Under the pieces are notes generated by a model that was given only the letters and a program-made list of their open reading frames with translations, had not been told where the DNA came from and did no database searches. Of a DNA stretch of 64,000 nucleotides, positions 46,970 through 58,472 are shown one piece after another. Every line of letters begins with the position of its first letter. Within the stretch, counting starts at the first letter, position 1. The translations under genes were made by a program, and so were the position numbers. The DNA is from Blepharisma japonicum (lineage: Eukaryota; Ciliophora; Heterotrichea; Heterotrichida; Blepharismidae), in contig CATKHK010000021.1 of NCBI GenBank assembly GCA_949751835.1, forward strand, positions 434,001 through 498,000. Reading direction: 5' to 3'.

Positions 46970-49900
46970 ATGTCAACTCCACTACGAAGCTACGCAAGCT
47001 ACCTCTCAAAGCTTCAAGACACAAGGAAACAAATCCGCCCCATTTTGCAATCTCGTCGAAGAGCTGAGTTTCGTCAAAAAGCAGGCAATGGATCAACCAC
47101 CCCATCATCTAAAGATATCATATTAGAACAATATGTAAAATTCCACTCAACTTTTACTGGAATCAACAAAAGTAACTCCAACTCTGATTTAGGTTTGCAA
47201 CGACTTACTCATAGAACAAAGTCCCAAACCCTCACTGAGAAGCAAAATCCAGATTCAAATTACCCTTTAACAGAAATTGAAAATGAAGAATCAAAAAGCG
47301 TGTTTGAAGTAAGAATCGCTAATAGTTTAGAAAAAATCGAAGCAGACTTAGCTGCATTCAAAAAAGAAGCTTCAGTCCTTACAGAAAAAGATCCTAATAG
47401 AATCCAAATAGAAATTTTATCATGAACTCAGTATGAAATTTTTGAAAAAATCCTGGTGCAGCCGTATTTTTGTAATAAAAGTGTTAAAACTTTTTATGCT
47501 GAAGAAAAATTGAGATTTCGGACTGAAGAGCATTATGCTAAAGCTGAAAGTAAAATAATGGTGCAAAAAGTCATGAATTTTGTGGAAGAAGACTGAGATA
47601 TAAGTAAAGAGAAAGAAATAAGATATATGACGACACCACTTATGAGGATTGATGAAAGTTTTTTTCAAGAAGAAGATTTGGAGTATCCGAAAGAGCTGGA
47701 TAACTCGCAAATAGGCATGAATAATTCACAGATAGAGGGGTATAATTCGCAGCTAGAGATGGATAATTCGCAGATGGAGAATTCACAGTTAGATATGGAA
47801 AATTCACTGCTGGGGATGAACCATTCGCATGCAGAACTGTGAATTGATGAATATGTAGAATTTGGACTGTTTTATAAGCCAATTGTGAATATTTTGGAAT
47901 CAAGAATAAGACCTTCAATAGGGATGAGAAATAAAGAAATAAAGGTAGAAACCAAAGAATACTGGATTTTTGATGAAAAACCTATCATTCAGCCTGTACT
48001 AGACATAAAACCTATGAGCTGCCCACCCATTCCTAAATCAGATAAAAAGCAAATTTTCACTCGTGAAATCAGTACTGAAATTTCAGAAAACAATATCAAA
48101 GTTTGAACTAACCAAGCTTTACAAACAGAGCTAAATTCTATACACCCAGACCATCAACACTTGTTATCCACAATAGAAGTTCAATCTGACCTTTCCCAAT
48201 TTTTCAGTGCAGTAACTCCAGTTCCAGGCCTTTTACCTTCACAAAACCGATATTCTCCATTTCTTGACTCTTCTTATTCTATTGATTTTCATGACGAGCC
48301 ACCAATTCAAGAAAAATCGCAAAACTCAGAAGCCCCGCTGACACCTCGAAGCGAGTTTTCTAACAACTCTTCACAAGTATCGTTTACTGACCCAATTTTT
48401 GATAAGGACGAAGAGGAAATCAAAATTAAAATTACACCAAAAACGCCTGTTTTAAGGCCAAAAGGGAAGGATTTTTCGGCAATTAAAATCCAAGCTTTGG
48501 TAAGAGGATGGCTTACAAGGAGGAGAATTGCTGCTTCTTTTAGATACTTATTGGAATATCAAAGGGAAATGAGGCTAAGAAATGCGCTACTGGCGATAAG
48601 GTTTTCATGAAATGGCCATAAAATATTAAGAGCTTTAAAACAATGAAATGAAAAGATAAAAGCTGAAAAAGGAAAATTAAGACAATCATTTGTAACTTAT
48701 TCAGCAATTTTTATTCAAAGAAATTGAAAAGGGTACAAAATTAGAGCAAAATTTGGAGAGATTCTTAAAAAAAGAAAATTAGCTATAAATAAAATAAAAA
48801 GCCTCGTTTTAGGCTGGAAAACCAGGGAAATTCTCAAATTAAAAATGATGAAAAATCATAAAACAGGGATTCATGATGCGCTAGCTTTGCAAAGAGATTT
48901 ATTGAGTTCTAAAGAAAACAGTTTATTATTAGGCCAAATTTCTAATCAATTGCCGACGCTGAGACATAGATTCATGCAGGATTTTAGGTCATTATTTTGG
49001 AGTGGAGAATGGGTTGGAATGAAAAGGACTCAATTAAGCTCGACTTTGACTTCGCCCAAAAGCTTCCATGACTCTATAGTAAATTTGACACCAAAAAGAG
49101 AATCGTTTAGAAATTCTCCATTTATAAGCCCTAGTGACAAAAATTATGATGAAATTCCAATCAAAGCAAGAAATTATGATGAAATGCCACTGAAAGTGAA
49201 GAACTTTGAGGATTTGCCGATAAAGCCTATGCAAAATACTTTTATGGAAACTCTGGAGGAGATACCAGTGCAGCAGACTGAAGCTCCTCGGAAGAAATTT
49301 TCTAATTTTTTAAAGAGAGGGACTAGAAATTCTTATGCTCCTAAAGTAAATAAACCATCTGAAATGAATCCTGAAGAACAAGCAACAATTAATGAAGATA
49401 AAGCTGCAGAAGAAGAAAAAACAGCAAGAAATGAAGAAAAAATAACTAAAATTGAAGCAAAAGCACCCAAAAATGAAGAAAAAACAGCCAGAAATGAAGA
49501 AAAAACATCCAGAACTGAAGAAAAGGCATCTAGGAATGAAGAAAAAACTCCAAAAATCTCAGACAAAACCCCCAAAAAAATAGCCATAAGTCGATCTGAA
49601 GATAAAACTCCAAGATTTGAGCTAAAACTTGACATAAAGAAATCCGAAGAAAATGAGCAGCAAAAAGAAATTTGTGAACCAAAGCAGCATCCTCTCAACG
49701 AACCTTCTCAGCAAGAAGAAAAGCGCCAAGAAGAAGCTAGAGCTAAAACTTTCCTCAAGCGAAAATCTCAAAGTATTAAACCTCAAAAACTCGAATGAAA
49801 AGTTGAGCGAAGAATTGACTGCTGGGTATCCAAAGATGTACTAATCAAGAAAAAGACCCCCCAAAGCAGAAATTTAGGCAGAAAATCAATTGAGGATAGG

Positions 49901-50134
49901 AAATTATTAACGCTAGAAGAGCTGGAAGATATTTTTAATGACATGATTCAAACGTCAACTGATACTTTGGCATTTTTGAAAAAACCTGAAAGATGCTTGG
50001 TAAAGACGAGGATTCCACAGGTTAGGTATTACTCGATGTTTGTGACTCATTATAAAGAAGATAATTACCAAGAGCTTCTTGATGCTTTGCAGCAGCATTA
50101 TTCATACCTGTGTAACGACCAATTTGAGGTTTAA
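46970..50134 (+). CDS. Large IQ-motif protein with low-complexity repeats (1,054 aa)
   Basis: One exon across several TGA Trp codons. The N-terminal third is partly helical and basic. Near residues 240-285 there is a tandem NSQ repeat (DNSQIGMNNSQIEGYNSQ and on, about seven units). The central part has IQ-type calmodulin-binding motifs: AIKIQALVRGWLTRRRI and AIFIQRNWKGYKIRAKF, with a weaker third around KIKSLVLGWKTREI. Further on, a KTARNEEK-like repeat runs about eight units (residues ~815-865), with Lys/Glu-rich disorder after it. The C-terminal ~110 residues are a short conserved-looking domain (LLTLEELEDIFNDMIQTS). Probably a calmodulin/centrin-binding cytoskeletal or ciliary scaffold. 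No catalytic domain. Confidence 0.82.
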
Positions 50135-50217
50135 TGTATATTAAAGGTTATTTTAATTTTAAATATTTTAAAGAACAGTCTTTAAGTTATTCCTGCATAA
50201 ATATTAAATTAAATTAT

Positions 50218-52176
50218 CTAAGAATCAGCTAAAATTGTATAGAAATTCCACCCTCCTTCTCCATCGAATTTCAATACATGATTATGATACTTCAATAAGC
50301 TTTCTCTATGTGAAACAGTGATTAAAGTAATCCCATTATCTTTATAATGTTGGTAAATGTTCCCTTCTACATCCATACTGACAGCGCTTGTACATTCGTC
50401 AAGAATCGCAAACTTAGGCTTATGATATAGTAGCCTGCACATCGCGATTTTTTGCTTTTGGCCTCCGCTCAAAGTGTCATTCCAGTCTTCTATTTGGTCA
50501 AATCCTCCTCTTTTTTCAATTATATCTTCAAGCCTAACGATTCTCATCAAATTTTCTAAATGAGCATCAGAAACCCCTGACTTTTCCATTTGTTCTTTAG
50601 AATGTGGATAAATTATTTGCTCTCGTAGGCTACCATGAGGTAAATACGGCCTTTGAGGAATATAAAAAAGCTGTTCCATAGGAGGTTTATGCACAGTCCC
50701 AGCAAATAGTGGCCAAAGCTCACCTAAGATTCTAAATAGTGATGATTTTCCACAGCCATTTGGGCCTTGGATAAAAGTATGCATTCCAGGCTTGATCGTA
50801 AAGGAAAGTTTATCTATAAGAAGATCACCATTTGGTGATACAACAGGGACATTTTCGAATTTTATATAATCAGCAATAATAAAATTTCCTCGTGATTTTT
50901 GGTTATATGAGGATCCTTCTATCATAGTCCTTTGATATTTTCCTTTTGCTAAGTCTTCTAAGACGACTTTGGCTTCATGAATAAGGGTTGTGTAGCCAGC
51001 TAATGCTTGCAAGTCTTTATAAGATACCACAAGTCTGCCTATAGCTTTAGCTAAGTTTATAAGTAAGCTGGAATTTCTTATATAATCTCTTGTAATAGAG
51101 CTTGGATCATTTCCTACCCTTGCGAAATATTTTTCTCTATTCGGTCCAAAAACTGGTAGCCCAAGGACTCCATAAGCAGTCATAGTCGCTCCATATTTCA
51201 CCAGCATGCTGTCAAATGTCCCCATAAAGAATCTTTTTGCCAAAATATTGTTGATATGTTTTACAATAGTCCCAAGGGTCCCATTAATTCTTCGTTTTTC
51301 CCAGTCATTTCCACGATAAAATGCAATTTCTTCAGCATGATTTACGATATCACTTTGGCAAGCTCTATACAAGCCTTCATTTTGCTGCTCTTGGGCTGTT
51401 AGAAGTCCGAAAGGAGGAGTAATGAATTTTATGATAATTCCTGAAAGGAAATACCAGCCTATAATGATTATAGGGCCTTGAGCGCCTACAAGATCTGATA
51501 GTTTTCTGCTGAATAAAAATATATCTAAACATGGTTTAGTAATATTTGAGTAAAGATTGCTGAGACAAGATGCCCATTTGTCGATATCTTGTGTAAATCT
51601 TTGATCAGGATTTGCAATTCTGTTATCTAAGTTGCTCATTTGATAGTAAATTAGACCTGATAAATATTTTTGGTTGAAATAGTAAGCCATTCTTGCTCTA
51701 AATTGAATTGCAAGCTTGTGACTTAAATAATCAAGCCCACTGTTTACCATTGAAGCTGGGATAGCAAACATAGCTAATTGAATGATCTATATAAAAAATA
51801 CCCTCTTCATAAACAAATTCAGGTCTCTTGTGACGATTGATTTGACAATTCTCCCATTAACACTTGATATAGAAATGCTGAGAAGTGTTCTTGCAACTAA
51901 TAAGCCACTTAGTAATACAAGGTTCAGCATTTCAAAGGATTTTCAGCTTGGGACAACAATTTTGAGAAGTTCTATAGTTCTTTTGAAAAAGTCCAGGTCG
52001 ACGCTACCTTTATTTGATTTTCTACTCCTCTGAAGAGAAATTTTTGCTGAAGTCCTTTGCTGGCTTCAATGCAAAAGATAAAGGATACCGATTATGATGC
52101 CAGTTGTGGCAGCCTTTCTTTCACGTGAAGACACAAGAGCTCTTAGGAAAGAAAGAATCTTGCCATCTAATGACAT
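50218..52176 (-). CDS. ABCD-type (peroxisomal) ABC half transporter (647 aa)
   Basis: Exons 52176-51802 and 51786-50218 are joined by a 15-nt intron (GTATTTTTTATATAG). It starts MSLDGKILSFLRALV. An N-terminal membrane domain carries an EAA-like motif (EEIAFYRGNDWEKRRING) typical of ABCD proteins. The nucleotide-binding domain has Walker A GPNGCGKSS, signature LSGGQKQK, Walker B FAILDECTSA and the switch His in TVSHRESLLKYH. The characteristic segment after Walker A, LFRILGELWPLFAGTVHKP, also fits ABCD. Length is normal for a half transporter. Expected to dimerise in the peroxisomal membrane and import fatty acyl-CoA. All catalytic motifs are intact. It ends 83 bp from the convergent IQ-protein gene. 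Confidence 0.93.
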
Positions 52177-52545
52177 TTCTTATATTATAGTGACGTAACA
52201 ATTTTTCATGATTTTGATGGTTTTAGTATGAGAGTTTTAAATATAAATCATACTAATTTGTCATAATTTGAATATGAAGCAGAGAACGGTTTGTGAAAAA
52301 TATTATGTTAAAAATTCTCCACAGTGTGTTGAATTTATTGAATAAAAATTAAAATTTTAATTCTTAATTTTCATATACATTTCATATAAACTAAAAAATA
52401 ATTGATTCTTCTCAACAAGCACTTTTCTCTCTAACAATTTATTTCTTATCCCTTATAATAGTAAATTAATGAAAAAATGGCTTGCTTTATGATTAATTAC
52501 TCATATAATTCTAACTAAAAGAATAATCATCTTATTATTTAAAAC
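52177..52545. other. Intergenic, AT-rich
   Basis: 369 bp between the SET gene 3' end and the ABCD start; nothing specific seen. Confidence 0.45.
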
Positions 52546-55287
52546 TTAAGGAAGATCATAATAAGGTGGAATATCACAGCTATCAGCAGGTAAATCTAAA
52601 TATTTCAAGCACCTCGTTATAGCTTCTTCATCATTATGAAACGTATCAAACATCGGAGACCCCATTACCCTTGCAGAATTCACAAAAGTCCCCCACGGAT
52701 ACCTCTCACTATGTTTTGCAGGCCACGGTGACGCTGGCTTCTCTTGCAGATGCTTTATTAATTTATCCCTAAGTTCTGCTGTATATTCCATATCAGGCAA
52801 ACTTTCTAGTGAAGACAGTGTAATTGCTCCTCGTTTGTCGGCAGAAAGGGATGCATGTGGTTTCTCTACAGATTGCTTGAACCAGCCTGCCATAATCCCT
52901 TGGATATGCAGTGGGGAATATTTTTTGGTCAATTTTTCTGAGTCAAATTTGGAATTTCGAGAAATTTCACCTGGGCGGATGTGGATTTCTTGGGACTCAA
53001 AAGAAGAGTAAGGGATATCTCTGAAGAAAAGCTGAGTGTAAGCAGTAAGATGCAGGATATCAGCAATCCCTGCACCGATTCAGCGGTCTGGGACTTGTGC
53101 TCTGAGAAAATCACGGATTTTTAGCAATTGTTTTCTAGCTTGATTTAATGAGTTTGCTTTTCCTAAAAAACTGCTGAGCCCTGGAAACTTGTGGGTAAGC
53201 TTTGCCAAGCTTTGTTTTACAGAATATTCTTCGTTTCCTCATATATAATCTAATGCATCTTTTTTGTTCAGCAATTGCATAGGAGGATGATCGCTTGAAT
53301 TGTTCATACAATATTTTATTTTATCAATGGTAATTGCTAAATTCTGTATCCTGGAATCCAGGACAATTTTTTTCTCAATTTCATTTGGCTTTGAATTCAG
53401 CTCTTCTTGGACCACTTCTAGTACCAAAGCAACTCATACAACTAGCCAATCAGGGCAGCCATCAAGTAATGCAGATTTAATTGAAAATTTATGGCAAATT
53501 TCTATATGTTTGTCTGACAATGGAGTATAACAGGAACGTAAAATAAGCCCAATTCGATGGACAAAGTTGTGGGAGGGGTGGAAATTTGTAGAGTTTTTAG
53601 ATAGAGAAAGATAATAACGGCGACAATAAGAACTCCCACATAGGCAGATACTGCTGAAATGCTCATCTCTGCTTTCTGTAAACGAATTATAATCAAAAGT
53701 AAGCTCCTCTAAATAAGAAATCGGCTTAAGCGCATACATCCCTATTGTATATCTTCCATTAGCCACTGTAGTTACAGTCCCACAGTTCGGCGCACAGGAA
53801 TGGCTTAGCCTGCTTCCATATTTTCCTTTCAAAATAGGGTCAACTACCATTACATCATACCCAGCCGGGTCATCCATATGTCTTTCAATCATAATATTAT
53901 AAAAGTCTGGTAAACATTCCCCAGAATCATTTGCCCTTCTTTTCATTGTATTATTAGCATTTTTTAAAGCGTCTTGTTTTTCAAACCACAATGCAGGTGT
54001 ATATAGTTCCCCTGAGTATTCTACTACTAAAGAATTGGCTGGGATCCCTAATCTGTTAGTACACACTACCCCAGTCCCTTTTGGATGAATTTTAAATTCA
54101 TTAAGCACTGCATCAACCCCATAAACCCCAATTAGAGAGTTTATTGCATTTAAAAGCCCACGTGCATATTTCATGTCTAGTAAAGTAAAAGTTCCATCTG
54201 TGTCCTTTAATATATCTTTTAAAGCTTCGCGTATGTCCCATGAGTTCCATTTTACAGAATTTATAGCTTTTGGGAGTGTTTTGTCAATGAAACAATAAGA
54301 ATAAGGGTCAAATGGCACCCGCAGATAGATGAAAATGTTGCGATAGGTATAGGTGTCAAAGCCCCAAGTTGGGGTTTCTACGACGTCGAGCCAGAGCTGC
54401 TTTTCTTGGTGGTCAGAAATTTGGCGGTTCATACAGGTGCCATTTTTTACACATGGGCAGGTCTCAGAGCATTCAGTGCGGGCGAGTCGGTCTTTGTTTA
54501 AAGTTTTCCAGGTGCCTGTGGCTAAGTCAAAGGGGCCTAAAGCTTCTAATGAGGAGCAATGCTTCCCGTTACAGCAGCCCTTTTTGTCAGTTTTCAACCT
54601 ATCAGTGGAGGAGCATCCAGATACAGGCTCATAGTCAGAAATTTCTTTATATTCACGAGTTTTATAAGGAGCCCGATGCCAGTTTCCTAATACTTTGGGG
54701 TTAGGGTTATCATTAATTAAGCTTTTCCATTCATCTTTTAGAAGTTGTCTTAAATCTTTTTCATACCTTTTAAACCTTATACTTGCTTCATTTCAGAATT
54801 CATTAATGTACCTTTTCTCACCTAAATTCCTAGCTGATTTTAATTTTTTGAGCATTAGTTTCACGAAGTCATTTTTCAACTGAGAAATGGAAAAATAACA
54901 ATTTGTGATAACATTGAAATAAAGGTCATCTAGACTTTGTAAATGGCTTTCCTCATACTCATAATAATTAGACACATAAATTGGGTCATCTTCTAGCTTA
55001 AAAGACTTAATGCTAAGAAAATCGTCGACATCATAACTTAATTTTAGCTTTTTGTAAGGTTTGTCTGACGTTTTGCTTGAAATGACGATAGAAATAGAAG
55101 GGCTATTATTGGCGCAATCTAAGTAGCAACGTGAGTTTATATTTGCGGTAAAAGAATCAGGGATAAGGATTGGCTTTCGGCCATATGGGATTCTGAAATA
55201 GTTAAAATAGTCAAGTTTTGACAACTCTACTATGACTTGTTCGAGTATCTTATAAGGCTTTGGTCTTCTTAATTCAGGTTCGTCCAT
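52546..55287 (-). CDS. SET-domain lysine methyltransferase, ATXR3/SDG2-like (913 aa)
   Basis: One exon with many TGA Trp codons. The N-terminal ~250 residues are not recognised. A Cys-rich segment (CCNGKHC, CSETCPCVKNGTC) leads into the SET region at about residues 395-570: HPKGTGVVCTNRLGIPANS, VVEYSGELYTPALWF, FYNIMIERHMDDPAGYDV, RLSHSCAPNCGTVTTV, LEELTFDYNSFTES and the post-SET-like CLCGSSYCRRYYLSL. The spaced inserts FYNI..ER and GYD...VD are those of plant ATXR3/SDG2, an H3K4 trimethyltransferase. The cofactor-binding NH (as LSHSCAPNC) and catalytic-Tyr regions are present. The C-terminal ~330 residues are a conserved-looking helical extension. Likely a chromatin enzyme; H3K4 specificity is inferred from family. 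Confidence 0.88.
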
Positions 55288-55925
55288 TGATCTTTATTGT
55301 AATAAATCCCCTTAATAAAATAACTATTTCACCAAAGTTAATAATTTTAATACTTTATGAGGAAAACTTAGAAGAAGTTTTCACAAAGATTTGCTAAAAT
55401 AGAAAGGATTTATATATTTAGTAATTAGCTAATTAAAAGGGATTAAGGTCAGGATAATTAAAGAAGAATAATTATTTTTGCAATGCAAATATTTTGCGCT
55501 TTAGTCAATCACTAAATTGAGTTTTATGAGAGATTAATTGGCTTAACCATTTGATCATTAAATACGTGCAATTGTTTTGCCATTTATAGGAAATAATTTT
55601 CAATATTCCTTTATTATTATTTCTGAGCAGCAATAATAAATGTATGAATTGCTGATGACATAGCGTATATTAAGTTTTCACAGCTAAGTAAATTAAATAA
55701 AAAGCTATTAATATTTTAAATGCTTCAATGATTTTTTAATTACTGTATTACACCTCAATATAATCAATTTTTTACCAAAATTATCTTTCAATCATATAGG
55801 TTTATTTAAAAGAATTTATTTAATTTCAGTTAATTTTTATGCTTTTAATATTCCTAATTTAACTTAATTTAAATAAGCCCAATGCCCTAAACAAAAGATC
55901 TCAAAATTCTTAAGAAAAATTTAAA
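55288..55925. other. Intergenic, AT-rich
   Basis: 638 bp upstream of the SET gene and downstream of the RING gene; no feature recognised. Confidence 0.45.
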
Positions 55926-56663
55926 TTATTCTTCTATAGCATTTTCAAAGCACATAGGGCATTTCTTTTTCTTTATCAGTCACTTAGAAATACACTCAAT
56001 ATGATATTGATGCCCACACCTCAATTCTTTCACATCTTCTCTAATAAAATCGTTTTGGCAAATCGAGCAGCACCCACTGGCATTTTCTACAACTTTAATT
56101 CCCTCAATTTCTTCATCATTCAACCCTACATTGACAGTTCCTATCTGTTCTCCTAATTCTAACAACTGCTCATAAGTCATATTATCAGGATCTGTTGGGT
56201 CTTGATAGCTTCACATAGCCTGCTGAATTCCAAGCTCAAATAAATTTTCTCCACTCATAAGGGCAGATTGAGCAACCTCAGGATCAATTCCTTCCATGGC
56301 TGAAAGCCTCATAGCCATTTGTAGCTCAAGCTCTTCTCTTCGTGAGGATTCTAATTTTCTTCGATATTTATCATTTTCTTTTGTAAGTTTGGTCAGCTGC
56401 TCATTTTGTCTTGCAACCATATGCTTGAGTTCGTTAATGATTTTTAAGTATTTTAATTCTTTTTCTTTGTGCTCTTGAAGCTCAGTTGCAAGCTTTTTTA
56501 ATTTGTCAGAATCGTTAAAAGATTTAAGGACTCCTATGTGCATTTGGTTTGCGTGCTGCTCACAGTGTTTTTTTGTTTCTTCTGTTTGCGGTGGTTTTGG
56601 GATAAATTTTGGCTTCCGATCGGAAGAAATGTTACGATGCTGTGGGTTAAGGTATCTTTCCAT
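55926..56663 (-). CDS. RING-H2 finger protein (245 aa)
   Basis: Single exon, TGA as Trp (GIQQAMWSYQ, SKWLIKKKK). It starts MERYLNPQHRNISS. A basic N-terminus precedes a coiled coil at ~55-125 (LKKLATELQEHKEKELKYL, QNEQLTKLTKENDKYRRKLE). The RING-H2 finger lies at ~195-240: CSICQNDF, ELRCGHQYHIECISKW and CPMC, with a complete C3H2C3 ligand set. Predicted soluble E3 ubiquitin ligase that oligomerises through the coiled coil. Partner and substrate cannot be read from sequence. Confidence 0.88.
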
Positions 56664-57260
56664 TTATTATATTCTATTAAGTTAAAAGCGTTTAACGTTA
56701 TTATGGAGCAGAGGCTCTCGCTATTTTTTCACGTAGTGGGCTAATGACCGCTGGATCAAATTGTTTCGTTGGGTAAACTACCAAGAAACTCTTAAGGTGG
56801 TGTTGCTGATCTCTACGAATCTTTCCATTTAAAATTATTTTAACGAAATGGCGGATTTGCTTGCAATAAAAAAATAGCATAAATAATTTAGAAATTTAGA
56901 GAAATATTAAAGCAATTTGTCTGGAAATCATAAATTGTGATTAATTGGTAATATTTTCGAACAATTTATAAGTTTTAATATTATTAATTACAAAAATTTG
57001 GTTTTAAATGAAGAATAATAACAGTGAGTTGATTTATTATCCTTATTCATAAATTAAATAGTCTAAAATGAATATTCATAATGAGAATTTGATTTATTAT
57101 TTAAAATAAAAAATCCTTCAACTACACTACAATACTTACATCTTATTCTTCACTAATTTAAATAGCTAGAAAAGCGTTAATTTCCCAATAACAATACAGT
57201 ATATGAAACTCCTCAATAATAATCGCAAAATCCCATATTAATAAATAAAAAATTCACCTT
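56664..57260. other. Divergent intergenic region
   Basis: 597 bp between the RING gene and the PG-rich gene. The first 160 bp are less AT-rich than the rest but show no ORF or RNA fold I can support. Confidence 0.4.
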
Positions 57261-58079
57261 ATGAAATCCAATACTTCCAAAAAAGATCGCAGCTCATCAC
57301 AGATACTTCTGGATGACGACTTTCCACTAGATACTGAAGCTGGCCCTGGCAGCTATGAAATTCCTAATTTATTCGGAAAAGAGTCCGTCCGTTACCATAA
57401 TTCTCCACAAATAACTTTTTCCAAGGCGAAATCTACTGATAAATTGTACTATGGCAGGCAACTGACAAAACAATTAAAAGGCAGCCAATCTCCTGGATCA
57501 AGTGCTTATTTTCCTGACATAAAGTCAGTCGCTAAATCAGAAGGATCAACTAAGTTTCCGAAATCTAAAAGAAAATTTGACTTTTTAAACATCTTAATGG
57601 ATAGGTCTCCTGGGCCTATTTACAATTATCCTCATAGTTTGTCTACAAGTATAGCGTTTCCCAAGGCAACAAGAGATAAACCAAATAATAATGAAGCTCC
57701 TCCACCAGGCTCATATAACCCACAATATTTCCCGAACTCTACAGGAATTGCTTTTAAAAAGCCAGAAAAGGTGCTAAAAGGAAGATTTGAGTCTTTTATG
57801 CAGTTAACTGATACGCCAGGCCCAGCTGAGTATAAAGTCAGTGCAAAACCTAAACAAAGGGGAGGGATTTTTTCAAAGGTTGGAAGAGATGCATATGAAA
57901 GTAATTTTAAGGTAGAATATAACTTGTCGCCTGGTCCAGGAAGCTATGATTCTGACTTCAAAGATTATAAAAGAAAAACTTTGGTAGAATCGTTTGGTAA
58001 AGAAAGAAGAAATATCGATATTAGAAATTGTAATTTTTATTTAGACGCAAAATCATATGAAATTTATAAAAGTGCATAA
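57261..58079 (+). CDS. SHIPPO/STPGR (sperm-tail PG-rich repeat) axonemal protein (272 aa)
   Basis: Single exon, no TGA codons needed. At least six PG-rich repeats are spread along the protein: AGPGSYEIPNLF, SPGSSAYFPDI, SPGPIYNYPHSL, PPGSYNPQYF, TPGPAEYKVS and SPGPGSYDSDF. These are the STPGR pattern of ODF3/SHIPPO1-like proteins, which bind cilia and microtubule structures. The protein is basic with no membrane segment. In a ciliate a ciliary or cortical microtubule role is likely. The start is the first ATG after an AT-rich leader. Confidence 0.88.
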   Translation: MKSNTSKKDRSSSQILLDDDFPLDTEAGPGSYEIPNLFGKESVRYHNSPQITFSKAKSTDKLYYGRQLTKQLKGSQSPGSSAYFPDIKSVAKSEGSTKFPKSKRKFDFLNILMDRSPGPIYNYPHSLSTSIAFPKATRDKPNNNEAPPPGSYNPQYFPNSTGIAFKKPEKVLKGRFESFMQLTDTPGPAEYKVSAKPKQRGGIFSKVGRDAYESNFKVEYNLSPGPGSYDSDFKDYKRKTLVESFGKERRNIDIRNCNFYLDAKSYEIYKSA

Positions 58080-58472
58080 ATTCTTATAAAATAATCATAA
58101 AAGTTTATTTCAATAGTGAAGGCTCGTATTAGTTTTTCAAGAATCATATTGTAAATATTAAGAGTTTTTAAAAAAATTTTGATATAATAAAAACTGAAAA
58201 TTATGATGCCCTCCTACGCTTTTTTGATTGGTTTTTATGCAATTTTATCTTTATAAAATACTTATTTTCTCCATAATAACCCTAATAAATAACTTTATTT
58301 TATATTTTTCACATATATAAAATAGATAATGCTGTTTTTCAAAGTTTCATAATAAATTCTTCTGAATATTCCAATAAAATTCCTTTCCAAACTTCTTGTA
58401 TTCAAAAAAAAAACTTTTATATAAAATCTATAACATAATAAATTCCCTGATAAAACATAAAATTGAAAATAG
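58080..58472. other. Intergenic, AT-rich
   Basis: 393 bp upstream of the P4-ATPase/cyclase gene. T- and A-runs, nothing else recognised. Confidence 0.45.

Noticed and set aside
49333-49698. Ser/Phe-rich minus-strand frame of 121 codons
   Set aside because: Antisense shadow of the NEEK repeat in the IQ-motif gene.
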